Assembly (NCBI GenBank): GCA_903813345.2 | Contig: CAIIXF020000006.1 | Location: 3,224,001 to 3,288,000, forward strand | DNA length: 64,000 nucleotides | Direction: 5' to 3' | DNA from: Owenia fusiformis | Lineage: Eukaryota; Annelida; Polychaeta; Sabellida; Oweniidae | Shown: positions 48,793 to 60,184 of the stretch, one piece after another | Layout: each line of letters starts with the position of its first letter | Position numbering within the stretch: position 1 is the first letter of the stretch | The notes under the pieces: generated by a model | Seen by the model: the letters and a program-made list of their open reading frames with translations, nothing else | The model's database searches: none | Told to the model about the DNA's origin: nothing | Program-made: the position numbers and the translations under genes

Positions 48793-49731
48793 AAAAACAT
48801 GTAACAAACATCATGTACATATACAAATAAAGATACAAGATCACAAAAAGACTGAACAACTTAAGGAAATAATGTTGATAGGTTAAGAATGTTTTAAATA
48901 ACGAGAGGTACATACAAGACTGCATTGAGCTATAAGTCTAGATGAACCAATCAATATATTGTTTTATTAAAAAATTATATCCTTGTACTATGACGCTTCT
49001 TTGCATGATAAATTAGGACAAATCAGATTATTTTGATGTATGACATCATCAGTTAAGGCTTTTTGGTATTCTAACATAAGCATTACTGACATAATGTAGA
49101 ATATAGTGAGATATGATATAAACCAGATTTGAATAATTAAATAACTTGTATTTTGCACATAAATTTCCCAGGAGGCTTATTTTGCATCATAACATGTAGA
49201 TAGTCATAAACCAAAAATCATAAACCTCAGTTAACCCATAAATCTCAACAAAAAAAATATTTTCAGAATAAATCTACCAATTTATTTATAAAGTAATCTA
49301 CATTTATTCTGAAATACTCTGATGAAAAATTCAAAATAAATTGTGGATATATGTATATGGAGCTTATTTACATCATTTCAAACATCTGCCCTATTTCAAA
49401 TTATTACACTGCAGTATATCTGATGCACATGCTTGACATATTGTTCAAAAAAGCAAGCCACTGAGATTGACAAGACATGATTACTTGGGATTGACCAATG
49501 ACAAAAACTAAGAATTCATTCTCGACACTGATCAAGGTCTAAATCAAGGTAAATTCATCATACATCCACAATTTATGTTGGTTATTTCATAAAATTGCAT
49601 CATGGATGGGCTTAAACTGTTTTAGCAGCAGGAAGACAGAAACTATACTTTAAGCCCCATTATCTATTTTTCTATCATTATCTTCTCCCAGGTATTCAAT
49701 TCTGTGTAGTTATCTTTTATCTTGTTTTCAG
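48793..49731. other. AT-rich non-coding stretch, probable intron 3' part
   Basis: If the exon at 49732 is real, this is the upstream intron. It ends in a pyrimidine-rich tract, TTTTATCTTGTTTTCAG. Confidence 0.4.
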
Positions 49732-49848
49732 GTGATGATTTCTTTACTGCAAGCTGAACTGTATGCATCACTTCAAGCTGCTAGAGCTCTAACCAGGAAA
49801 TATCTAGATGAACTCCAAAACATGTTCAATGTTACAGTTCAGTATTGA
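49732..49848 (+). CDS. Candidate terminal coding exon, unidentified protein
   Basis: Directly after a good acceptor (TATCTTTTATCTTGTTTTCAG), 39 codons run to TGA at 49846-49848. The frame reads (V)MISLLQAELYASLQAARAL and continues to a C-terminus ending MFNVTVQY. It is GC-richer than its flanks and uses varied codons. It looks like an amphipathic, Ala/Leu-rich helix with alternating charge (QAEL, RALTRKYLDELQ), the look of a genuine protein tail rather than an AT-rich random frame. An AU-rich segment (ATTTATTTATT) and possible poly(A) signals ATTAAA (49894) and AATAAA (49994) follow. I do not recognise the protein, and no upstream exon was found in the window, so the preceding intron would be long. 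Without them this could still be chance: a 39-codon open run alone is not significant. Confidence 0.42.
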   Translation: MMISLLQAELYASLQAARALTRKYLDELQNMFNVTVQY

Positions 49849-49893
49849 TAAGTCATATTTATTTATTCTTCCCCTTGTATAATATTTTTGTTT

Positions 49894-49999
49894 ATTAAAG
49901 TACAGACAGTGCCAATATTAATCCAATCAACATGAATTTTAGTGACCAGTAGAAAATTGTGGCTATAACAATATCATCACACCTTGATGGCGAAATAAA
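49894..49999 (+). promoter_or_regulatory. Possible polyadenylation signals
   Basis: ATTAAA at 49894-49899 and AATAAA at 49994-49999 lie 46 and 146 bp after the stop of the candidate terminal exon. Such hexamers are frequent in AT-rich DNA, so support is only positional. Confidence 0.25.
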
Positions 50000-51181
50000 A
50001 GAGAGAAAATGGAGCAAATAAACTATAATTTTCCTTCAAGATGCATTACTTTGTATTAGTGTTTGACATATTATGGGATCGTGTTTTTAGATTGTGAAAG
50101 AGGTTCCTGAAAGGAAGAACTTTCAAGACTTTATTTCCAAGAATACTATTCTTGAACAAAGTTGACTTTTCTGTAACTCCACTTTTAATCAAAATGCCAT
50201 TGATTAAAGGTTACATATATAGCGTGATAGTAGTTCCCATAACTCTTATAAGGTTCTGTCATCTTTACTTAAGATAAAGGCCTATGCAACATAACTTTCC
50301 ACATTTTACCTAATTTATCTTTGTACAGGGAATAGAACAAAAGCTTTAAAGTATGTATTTTAGTAGAAGTTAGTAAGTGACCTGGTATGTTTCGAGAGGT
50401 GTAAAAGAGGTGTAAAATGCAAAAAATATATGCTTATAATAAGGGTGTTTTGTATCATGTCACAGTGAATAAATATCTTGGTGACTTCTCTTGGTGACTT
50501 CAAATTTATATTTACATTTATGTGCACGCTAATATCTTGTTGACCTATATTCAGCACTCTATTGATGTATAGGACACTTATTAAGGTCAGAATTCAACCA
50601 TGAAGTGTATAGGCATAAATTCCAAACCAGGAAGTATTTTTGTGTCTATCAAAATTCATTTGCATCCTACACATCCCTACATCTTATCCATATTATGGTA
50701 CTAAATTAGGAGATTTAATAGTATAATCTTTGGTTTTACAAACTTGTATGATATTTGAAGCAAACTTAAGTCAATAATGCACAGCCATGTGTAAGTCGCA
50801 ACCTTACTGAACTAAATGACCCATATCTCAGCCTATGGGTGCCCAAGTACTTATAATAATATTTTTCAAAGAATTATATGCCAATTATCGCACCTCTTCC
50901 TTTGCATCAAAAGCTTTATTCATATAAATATGGAAGTCTGTCTTACTGGTCCAACATATCTCTATTACCTTGTATAAACATTATTCTTACAAACGTGTCT
51001 ACTTGTGGCTTATAATGTGCATGTTATATGTTTGTTATATATGGAAATAAATCATTAATAAAAAATAAATAAAAATAGACTTCTTTTTTCAAACAAATTA
51101 CAGATAGATTCAGTGAACTTGAAAAAGGAGAAAAGGCTAAAAGGGCCATTTAACATATTGAAACCTTACTACATCTAAGCC
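50000..51181. other. AT-rich non-coding stretch
   Basis: Ends of a possible retroposed tail are seen near 51040-51075 (AATAAATCATTAATAAAAAA then TAAATAAAAA), but no TSD was found. Otherwise nothing recognised. Confidence 0.35.
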
Positions 51182-51389
51182 CACACTTAACTGAGCTTGT
51201 ATTTGCAAATGCAACTAACACCTGTCGGCTTCGGGATTAACCTGCTAATCTATGGGCAACTCATTTAAATATGAATAGTACCTGCCACTATTCCATTCAT
51301 ATTTAAATAAATGAGTTGGTCATGAAATAGTAGGTTTATCCGGTAGCTGAAAGGTGTTAGTTGCATTAGCGAATACAACTTAACACACC
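51182..51389. mobile_element. Foldback MITE, ~205 bp
   Basis: The left arm contains GCAACTAACACCTGTCGGCT and AACTCATTTAAATATGAAT. The right arm inversely contains GCAACTAACACCTTTCAGCT and AACTCATTTATTTAAATATG. Arms of about 90 bp are roughly 78% identical by eye and enclose a short loop near 51278-51292. The termini carry a (G)TGTTAAG-type block. No TSD identified. Confidence 0.65.
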
Positions 51390-54045
51390 AAGAATTGGTA
51401 GTTTTATGATTCTAGGCATTCTATGTGAACTAATACTAGTTGAAAATCCAATATCAGGCGATCAACTATAAAAATAACAAGGAAATCATCAAACGTGACT
51501 GTTAAATCAATCAATCTGTTGTTAATTATTGAAAGAAAAACATTACTCAAATGGCCATGACGTACATATCATGTCTGAAGAATCAATGTCTAACGTAATC
51601 ATGACCCTATGAAGGAAGTCATGATCTCTCTGGTACCATCTGGCCTTTAATCATCACACCTCTTTCTAAAAGCAGAAAATATCTATTTCCAACTTTTTAT
51701 GAGATAATAATTAGCTTTTAACAGGGAGTTCTTAGATAACAATGATGTCTTTGGGTATGCTTTTGAGGATTACCAAATTAGCAGATCAAACAATACTCTA
51801 CTACATCTTGATCTCTTGTGAAAAGAGAAGCATTCAACACTTTAGCACATTTGCTACTAACTTAGGGGTCAATCTACCTGAATGACAGAATGACTCATTG
51901 ATTGACTAGTCCACTAATTGATTTGACTCAGAAGCTAAGAACATCATAGCATGCAAGATAACTACACAGTATTCATAGAATAAATCTCCTATATTAGTTT
52001 TAAACATTAGTTATTCACCCCCCCTATAATTCTGTTTTGACGGAGCGTGGAATTCCAGCATTTGCCTTTTCCTCTTACAGAATTCAATATTTGATGTAAG
52101 TTATGGTACATACAAGATTCCAATTTTATTTTGACTAACATAGTAGATTGCTTAATCCTTACTTATCATATCTAACAGGGGAAACCAGTACATTGCAAAA
52201 CAGTGACATCTTAACATTAACACAGAATGAAATTGATAATTATTGATATAAAATGTTAGAATATTCCAGGATTTTAGATGCTGTTCAAGCACTCATATAG
52301 TTATCATGGATATAGTTGCAATGAGAACAACAATATTAACCAAAAATAATAAGTTGGTACAATACTGCTGTTAAAAATGAAAGGTAAAATAGATCATAAG
52401 ATAGAATGGGTGAAAATATTCATGCAGTATTTAAAATTTATAAACTAGAGAAGTCTTTACAATAATTTATTCAAAAGTTTTAGTTTTATATGATTAAAAT
52501 GCAGACATTAACTTCTATAAATCACTGTATCCTCTTAAAAGAAGATATTACCTTTCTGGAATTCCCTAACCTCTGATTCTGGCTCTAACAGCTCTTTTTA
52601 CCATAAATAAGATTACCAGTAAGTGAAACTGCTTTCAAACATACTTGTTAGATTCAAAACTCAGAATGCCTTCATTTTTTTTAAGTGTGCACCTTCAAGC
52701 ATATTGTACATATATCCAATATATTCCTTTTCCAATATGATCTTGACTAAAATAACCATAAGAATACAAACCTGCATCTGAATTCTTCATCCGGCCAAGT
52801 CAATGTCATGTTAAATATCCAATCAATGAATTACTTTTAATAAAGCATCAAGGTTAAAAATAACTATGATATCAAATATGGCATAACAATTACACATTGA
52901 CATGATTTGTTTGTTTTCTTTGTTTTATTATTTACTATTGATTGATTCTATAATTTTTCCCTAGGAGATGTTATTTGCTCCAAGAGCATTTGAAGACTGA
53001 TATTTAGGACGCAATTATTAGCCAAGAAGTGACATGAAAGATACCTTAGAAATGCATCAATGTGGAAAGGTAGTGACGCACACACATCACTCAACCCATA
53101 CAAATGGAAGTCAAAAACTAATCTAATAATATAACGGGGAATAAAATTCTGTATTCTACATAACGAGCCATATGATATTTCATTAGGGAACTTTCAACAT
53201 AAATTTTACTTTTACTGAAATGTATGTTTATTAGTATAGCTATAAGTGTAAGTTACAGATCAAAATCATTTTGCAATATAAGTGTAAAATTACATACTTA
53301 TGTCAGTAAGACCCCATCCATGGATATCATATGGATGAATTCACCACCCTCCTAAATACTTAGGAACTTTTGGCCTGGACTCACCCCCTGGAATTATTTT
53401 GCATTCATAATTTGCCCCCCCCCCCCTCCAAATCTTCACCCAAGTACATGAAGCGACCCTATTTGTATGCAAGTCTGTCACTTTGTGTAAATGAAAGCTA
53501 ATTGTGTTTCTAAGTTGATGAAAAAAGGATAAGGATACTACTTACTTATAAGCGATGTTCTATTCATAAAAGCTTATTGCCTTACGAATAGAGAACACAG
53601 CTTTTGATGATGTATTACACAAAAGCTTTAAACATAAAGAATCTTATAAGGGAGCCAAATATGTTTGTCCAAAATTATATAATAATTATTCTAGTATCTC
53701 AAAGCATATTATATCAATTGGGCATGTATAAAATTCAGCTCATGATTTTTTCATGTCAAACTCAATGATGTTTCAATTGTGAGACCACATGACTTCCCTA
53801 GGATTTCATCAAAAAGCATACATTAATGGATTATGTGTGACAGCCTAATATATGAAATATCATAGTTTCCTGTTGCAAGAACAGATACTAACCTTCACTA
53901 ATAAAACGATGTAGGCTTTACAAGTACACAAGAAAATAAGAAAATATTTTAGAAACTTAGAAAGATGGAACTACTGAACATCTAAAACATTTATAGTTTG
54001 AGAAGTTCTAGTTTTCAAGATTTAATGCGAAGTCAAAATGGATTC
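51390..54045. other. AT-rich non-coding stretch
   Basis: No supported gene. A C-run at 53417-53427 and a short inverted pair near 53550-53605 (CGATGTTCTATTCATAAAAGC / CTTACGAATAGAGAACA) are the only structures seen. Confidence 0.4.
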
Positions 54046-54047
54046 AT

Positions 54048-54262
54048 GTGTACCAAACACTTGCATGTGGTTAAGTGTCATTGTAAATACTTTTCAGTAA
54101 AATAAGTGTCATTGTGTACAAAACACTCCCTTCTGTAAGATAAGTCTACCAAACAAAACACTCCCTAATGTAAGTTAAAAAACCAAACACTTCACATGTA
54201 AGATAAGTGTCACTTTGTACCAAACACTCCCTTATATAAGATAAGTGTCACTTTGTACTGCC
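54048..54262. repeat. ~45 bp tandem repeat
   Basis: Units of GTACCAAACACTCCCTTATA plus TAAGATAAGTGTCACTTT. Four to five copies, increasingly regular to the right and ending at the hAT-like element below. Confidence 0.7.
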
Positions 54263-54632
54263 TAGATAGAGGTGTCAACATGGGAACATCTAAAATGTGT
54301 GACTTAGAAATGTTGGAACACCCACCTTCAAATTGTGGACACCTTGGTCCAAATTCTGAACACCTAGGTTCAAATTTTATTGCATATATCCAAACTTTGG
54401 ACACCTCAAATTTTTCACGCTCGCTTCACTCATGTTCGATTCCAAACAAAATGTGTTCAGTTTTGGTGTTCGCTTTTTGATGTTCTCCAGAAATATTTTT
54501 GCTTGACATTTATCAAAAAATGTGTATTTGAGTGACAAATTCTGTCACGCAGAAAATGGGCTTAACTACAATTTCTTCAGCAAATGCCTAAGAAATACGC
54601 AAATTGCAGAACAGTTGGGCGGCCTGTAGATA
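54263..54632 (-). mobile_element. hAT-like non-autonomous element, copy 3, inverted (TSD TAGATA)
   Basis: The element is 54269-54626 in the opposite orientation to copies 1 and 2. The left end is GAGGTGTCAACATGGGAACA, the right end ACAGTTGGGCGGCCTG. TAGATA flanks both sides (54263-54268 and 54627-54632). About four subterminal repeats (AACACC-TTCAAATT-TGGACACC) and the TGTCACGC hairpin region are recognisable. It is more diverged than the other copies (two bases lost in the left TIR). It sits at the end of the 45 bp tandem array. Confidence 0.65.
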
Positions 54633-55363
54633 ACAAGGTGTGTATAACCGCATGTATTGGTATTATTAAAAGGATTTCTAAGGAAAGAGTTTTGCTTGAT
54701 ATGTAATTAAAATTATGAAACGTGACTATGAATTAAGGACAAAGATCTGCTATTCAACTACATTTATGAATAAATAATAGATGCCTTTTTTACACTGATA
54801 CTAGGATCATATCACCAGTATCATCCAATTATCTGTTAATTCAGGAAATAATAAAAATACCAAATGTATCAAAGTATCCATTACTAAAGGAGTTAGGCCT
54901 TGGGCTTAATGGATTGCTAGTTATACATTGTATGAGATTCTTGTTTGCTGTTTAAACCAAGGGCTGGTGTTTAAGACCATATATGGACCAAGAATCAAGC
55001 ACAATAAAGCACCATCAATTCATTCAATCCTGAGCTTCAATTCATTTCAATTTACCAATATCATATCCTTTTTTGTTTTTCCAAGACAGCACCAAGGGCA
55101 AAAATACTTATAAAGAAATACTTATGTAATATGTATAGGCACCTAACCTATCATGATAATATTTATAGTTCTTACAATTACATGTTTTCTCGTCTTACCG
55201 ATTCCAACAGCTTGCCTGTATTATAGATGGCTATAATGTGTTCTGATTGACCAGTCAGTGAAAATGCATATCAAGCTATTTTCTGATAAATGATTTTTCA
55301 AACTATGCCAATAGCATACATGGATTTGTTTAAAATAAAAAATAAATATAAACTAGATTTGTG
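54633..55363. other. AT-rich non-coding stretch
   Basis: Nothing recognised apart from short frames without motifs. Confidence 0.4.
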
Positions 55364-55398
55364 AAATTGAACAAGTTCAATTTAAGACTCCAGATTTA
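55364..55398. repeat. Palindrome and boundary motif of the 55-60 kb repeat locus
   Basis: AAATTGAACAAGTTCAATTT (55364-55383) is a palindrome with a 2 bp centre. It is followed by AGACTCCAGATTTA (55385-55398), which recurs at 60104-60117 at the far end of the locus. ATTTGACCTAGAT just after it matches the ~470 bp array. Confidence 0.5.
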
Positions 55399-55420
55399 TT
55401 TGACCTAGATAGATCAGTAA

Positions 55421-55607
55421 AGAGCTGAGTAAGTAACTGAGTAATTAGCTGAGTAAGTACCTTAGTAGTAGTTGAGTAAGTAGCTGAGTAAGTAACTGAG
55501 TAAAAAGCTGAGTAGGTAGCTGAGTAAGTAGCTCAGTAAGTTGCTAAGTAAGTAATAACTAATTAAGTAATTGAGTAAGTAGTCAAATAAGTAGCTGAGT
55601 AGGTAGA
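55421..55607. repeat. 12 bp minisatellite GCTGAGTAAGTA
   Basis: About 15 diverged units of GCTGAGTAAGTA / ACTGAGTAATTA in tandem. Confidence 0.8.
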
Positions 55608-57699
55608 GAGGTGATGTAGGGTATGCAGAGATTTTTGAAAGTATATTTGATCAATCTGCATCGTGAATACTGGCAAGTGCGAATTTCAAACTTCAAAATG
55701 GCGTAGAATCTAAACCGGGGGTCGGATTGCAATTTTAATTTCAGATCCGGATTCCTGAGGAAATTCTACCCCTAATTCATAACTCATACTTTAAAATTGG
55801 AGATTTTTTTATTTTGACCTACATTTCGGACACCATATCTCAAAAGTTGGTCAAAAAACTTATTGACGGCAAAATGTTACATTATAAGCACACTCTTTGC
55901 TACAAGTATACAAAATTTCGGAGAATATCATTGAAGTGTAGTGTCAGAATCGCAAAATAAAAAAAAACTATGAATTTGACCTAGATTTTGAACTAGGTAT
56001 TTTGGTGTCCAAACTTTGAAGGAAAGTAGCTTTTGAGGTCCCCTTCTTCTATGGGCTTTCATTATGTTTAGCTGTACTCATTCTTTATCTCGTATTCTTA
56101 CACTTCAAAAAATTATTCGGTCCCATTGATTTAACATGGGGCACCAAATTTAGCGATTTTTGAGATCTCAAAACGGCATAACTTCAGAACAAGTAGTCGG
56201 ATCGAAATTTGGTTTGCAGATCTAGATTTCTGAGAAAATTCTACCCTTAATTCATAACTCATACGTTTAATTTGGAAAACTTTTTACTTTGGCCTACTTT
56301 TTGGACACCATATCTCAAAAGTGGGTCAAAATACTTTCTGACGGCAAAACGCTAACACTATAAGCATACTCTTTGCTACCTAAATTTTAAAGCAAATCAT
56401 TTAAATATAGTGTCAGAATCGCAAAAATAAGGGAAAACTATAAATTTGACCTAGATTTTGACCTAGGCATTTTGGTGTCCAAATTTTGGAGCTAAGTGGC
56501 CTTCGAGGTCCCTTTCTTTAATAGGCTTTCATTATATTAAGCTGTACTCAGTCTATATCTTGTATTTTACACTTCAAAAAAATCTTTTTTCCCATTGCCA
56601 TAACATGGGGCACCAAATTTAGCGATTTTTGAGCTATCAAAACGACATAAATTCCAAACCAAAAGTCGGATTGAAAGGGGACATGCCATTAAGAGGCCAT
56701 TCTCTGACTTAGTCATTTTTTCAAAAGTGTGAAAATAAAAAAAATCATGAAACGTTCTTAAAATATTCTGAATAACAAGTTGAATATCTATATTTAATGA
56801 TGGCACAAGCAAAAGTCTGAAAATTAACATGAAATGAAGGCTTTTGACAGGTGCAAAAGATGATAGATTTGTGATGAAGAAATAGAGGTTTTTGCAGTAA
56901 CAACACAATTACCTCGAAGTTATCCGTTATGAGAGGCTGAGGACTAAACTTGACATAATTTTCAATCTCAGATTATCAGTAGTATCTAACTAAAGCTGGT
57001 CAGCCACTCAAAATGTATATGGAGCCCATAAGATTCATTTTTCTCAATTGAAGTCACTATTTCTGTTTTTAGCTTTAGAGGATAGGAGGTACATGAACAT
57101 GCTAAGTTTACCTAGATCACAAGCCTTACCACAAATATAAAGTATATAGGAATAGAGTTGATATGTGTGAAAACCTTAAACTTCCCATTTTATTGGGGAT
57201 GGAACTTGTGGACCATGTGTATTTCTAACTTCTTCACATGTGCATGGATCTAAAATTGTGGCAGCCATCTTGGATTTGTCATTTTATGTGGACATGGTTT
57301 TGGTTGTGCTGAATTTGTTTCAAAATAACATTTCTTGTATACCTTCGAAAAGTGAGATAGGAATTTGAAATTAAATACAGATAGTATACTTGACATTTAA
57401 TGCAGTACACAGTAATACAATTCATTCTTAGATAATAAGTGAGTCCAGACAAAAAGTTGTTATTGTGTTAGTTTAACTGGGCATAAATCACACTTATTGG
57501 CCTTGGTTTTCTTAATTGGCTTGGATAAAATGTTGTTCTGTTTATTCAGAAAAGGAGTATAGTTCAATATACAAGTTCACATTCGTTCCATCCTCTTGTA
57601 GAAATGAATCTCATATTATTTCATCTCAAATATAGAACACAAAAATATAATAAAAAACAGGTTTCTATTAATTGCAAAAGTTAGCTTCTATGTCATGAC

Positions 57700-58026
57700 T
57701 GAGTTTGGGTTCCGCTTCTAGGAAAAAATATCCATCTGGAAATGTCGTATTGACCATTGCCATACACTCCATATTTAATCCTCCCAGTAAATAACATTGA
57801 TATACAATATATAAGTATGTATTACATACCCAGCGAAGCATTTGTATTGAAGTCAATGGAGCTGAAGGTCGGCTATATAATTCCTGTATAGCCGCCAAAC
57901 CTTTTACCATGACAATCTTATGACGTCATCGGGACGTCATGTTTCATTTCTTCCTAATTTCACTCGCACACAGACGCGTGGCGTCATTGATATAACGTAG
58001 CCATGATATAAAAGTATGTAATACAA
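57700..58026. repeat. GC-richer segment with small hairpins inside the Spy-like insert
   Basis: CGGCTATATAATTCCTGTAT with AGCCG forms a short hairpin near 57872. AAGTATGTATTACATACCC and AAAGTATGTAATACAA are related blocks flanking it. TGACGTCATCGGGACGTCAT lies at 57920. Probably part of a nested foldback element continuing into 58027. Confidence 0.4.
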
Positions 58027-58143
58027 CAGTTATGTCCGTATCATTGAATATATGGCTTCGGTCTGTCGTAATATAACCCTCGCAAGCTCGGGCTATATTG
58101 GTGACAGACCTTAGGCATATATTCAATGATAGGGACATAACTG
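58027..58143. repeat. 117 bp near-palindrome
   Basis: The left arm begins CAGTTATGTCCGTATCATTG and continues to a GGTCTGTC-TAATATAACCC block. The right arm mirrors it, ending CAATGATAGGGACATAACTG. Arms of about 52 bp match at roughly 44 positions around a TCGCAAGCTCG loop. It lies inside the Spy-like insertion and may be a further nested foldback. Confidence 0.7.
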
Positions 58144-58373
58144 CTAAATATGACATCGAGGATCTGGGGTTTGGGCAATGTGAGACATGAGGCCACTTGT
58201 CTTTTTGAATCTCACATTCAATATTCTTTCTTTAAACCCTCATATTTAATATTTTTGGAGTGGTAATTCAATTATGTACCTATTTTTTATTCTTTATCCC
58301 ATAGTTGAACTCTGTTCCACTCTGTTAGGTAACATAAAAACATATTTATGATATTTTGCAAATGCGTGGAAAA

Positions 58374-58416
58374 AGTGATATCTGTGGAATACGGAAAATA
58401 TTTCACAGATATCACC
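58374..58416. repeat. Hairpin GTGATATCTGTG
   Basis: AGTGATATCTGTGGAATA pairs inversely with ATTTCACAGATATCACC around a short loop. Part of the same insert. Confidence 0.55.
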
Positions 58417-58587
58417 TTTTGACAGGGATTTGAAAACTACCACCAATATGATGTGTTTTGTTACATAGTGATTTCATGACATCACGGGGATGAATGAATG
58501 AATGAATTTGATATGCTTTGTTTAGTTTTAGAGGTGAATTATGGGAAAAATAGAACATCCTATGAATTTTCGTGATATTGTGTTAAT

Positions 58588-58655
58588 CCAACTCATTGAT
58601 ATCAATATCTGCGCTAATTCGCTATGCTAACTTGGCAAGATATTGATATCAACTC
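58588..58655. repeat. Inverted TTGATATCAATATCT pair
   Basis: ATTGATATCAATATCT and AGATATTGATATCAA are inverted about 30 bp apart, and each contains the self-palindrome TTGATATCAA. Confidence 0.55.
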
Positions 58656-60103
58656 GGAGATAAAGATAAAATCATTTAAAATCATATGATATCCTTTACA
58701 TATCCTTTACTGTGCCACAACTTTCTCATATGTTATATATTTTGGCACAGGCCATCATTTATTTTCCTTGAATTCATGCTTTTGTTCCTCGTTTTAGAAA
58801 TGAGAGGCAATCTTTGATTTTCCTTGTATTTAAGTTGCTTAAATGTTGCCATGTGATGTTGATAAGAGTCAATAGTAATCCATTACAGTCACAGTTGAAA
58901 TGTACCCATTGCTAGCCCAGAACTTACCAAAATAGCATTTGCATTTTGTCAATATTGCCCTATGTGCTTTTCCATGAAAATAATTTTAATCGTATCTTTT
59001 CTTCAGTATTTCATATATTACATTTTAATATATTTAAATTGGTTAATATTTATATACTATTTACTTAGACAACAATAAATAAAGAATTTTTTGTAAAAAC
59101 ACCAAAAATGGTATATGATCTTTAAATGACTGTTGTGTGAACATCAAAGGTCAAAATTTGCTGAAATTGTATTTTTATAAAGCACAAATGATTTTTCTTC
59201 AGTATGATATGCATTATCATCAGATATCTGTGGGGGCTAAAAAGGGCCCTTAATGACACCCGTCCTTTGGTTTGCAGATTTTGATTCCTGAGAAAAGTCT
59301 ACCCTTAATTCATAACTCATACGTTAAATTTGGAGAACTTTTTAGTTTGACCTACTTTTCGGACACCATATCTGGCTACATGTATACAAATTTTCGAAGA
59401 ATATAATTAATCTGTAGTGTCAAAATCGCAAAAATAAGGAAAAACTTTGAATTTGACCTAGATTTTGACCTAGGCATTTTGGTGTCCAAATTATTATGAA
59501 AAGAAGGTCTTGTGGTCCCTTTCTTTTATGGGCTTTCATTATGTTTAGCTGTGCTTAGTCTATATCTCGTATTTTACACTTCAAAAAAATATTTTTTCCC
59601 ATTGAATTAACATGGGGCACCAAATTTAGCGATTTTTGAATTTTCAAAACGCCATAACTTCTGAACCGGAAGTCAGATTGAAATTTGGTTTTCAGATTAG
59701 GAATCCTGAAAAAATTTCCTATAAGACTGATATCCTGGACATTTGATTCGGAGAACTTTTTTTGGACCTCGTTTTCGGACACTGATATCTCGAAATCGGT
59801 TTGAGATATCAAAAAACTAAATGATCCTAGGTTTCCTAGTTTTTTATAATGAACACAATGAAAACAAACCCGGCTCAAAAATATTGAAGGACGACCGAGA
59901 AAATCGAAAAAAGTGACAAAGTACTGGATTTGACCTAGTTCTTAACCTTTGACCTAGATAAAAATTTGACCCAATTCCCGAGGAACTAGATACTGGACAT
60001 AAATTGACTGAATAATGATCTTTATTGGAAACCTTATGGTTATCGAGAAAACTGGGAGAGAATAATAAAAATAATAATAATAAAGAATACTGGCAAAAAC
60101 AAT

Positions 60104-60180
60104 AGACTCCAGATTTACATCTGGAGTCTTATAAAGAAAACTGGCAAAAGCAATAGACTCCAGATTTTCATCTGGAGTCT
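60104..60180. repeat. Two identical-stem hairpins in tandem (51 bp unit)
   Basis: AGACTCCAGAT-TTAC-ATCTGGAGTCT at 60104-60129 and the same stem with a TTTC loop at 60155-60180, each preceded by ACTGGCAAAAACAATAG or a variant. Perfect 11 bp stems. They sit at the right edge of the ~470 bp array locus, after an AAT-rich run (60061-60083). Confidence 0.75.
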
Positions 60181-60184
60181 AATA

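Larger units (their letters stand above)
56677..59265. mobile_element. Spy-like DNA transposon insertion, no TSD, between AAA and TTT
   Basis: This 2589 bp insert splits one unit of the ~470 bp array. Left of it the array reads ...GGATTGAAA and right of it TTTGGTTTGCAG... Deleting the insert restores the sequence found at the same place in two sister units (GAAATTTGGTTT near 56200, near 59680). There is therefore no duplication and the cut lies between AAA and TTT. The termini are imperfect inverted repeats: GGGGACATGCCATTAAGAGG, and in reverse complement GGACGGGTGTCATTAAGGGC. Spy elements (relatives of ISL2EU/Harbinger-type transposons) are described as inserting between AAA and TTT without TSD. 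No transposase frame survives; the 113-codon minus frame at 56567-56908 crosses the junction. Confidence 0.65.
55690..59990. repeat. ~470 bp tandem array (about four units), interrupted
   Basis: The anchor GTCGGATTGAAATTTGG or variants lies at 55721, 56196, 56665 and 59672. The first two intervals are 475 and 469 bp. The third becomes 418 bp once the 2589 bp insertion is removed, owing to a ~60 bp deletion near 59371. Shared blocks include AATTCATAACTCATAC, GACACCATATCT, TTTGACCTAGATTTTGA and CATGGGGCACCAAATTTAGC. The last unit is the most diverged. No coding frame is conserved. Confidence 0.8.

Noticed and set aside
56677-59265. Helitron explanation for the TSD-less insertion between A and T
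   Set aside because: The ends are not 5'-TC / CTRR-3' in either orientation, and the two termini are inverted repeats of each other, unlike Helitrons.
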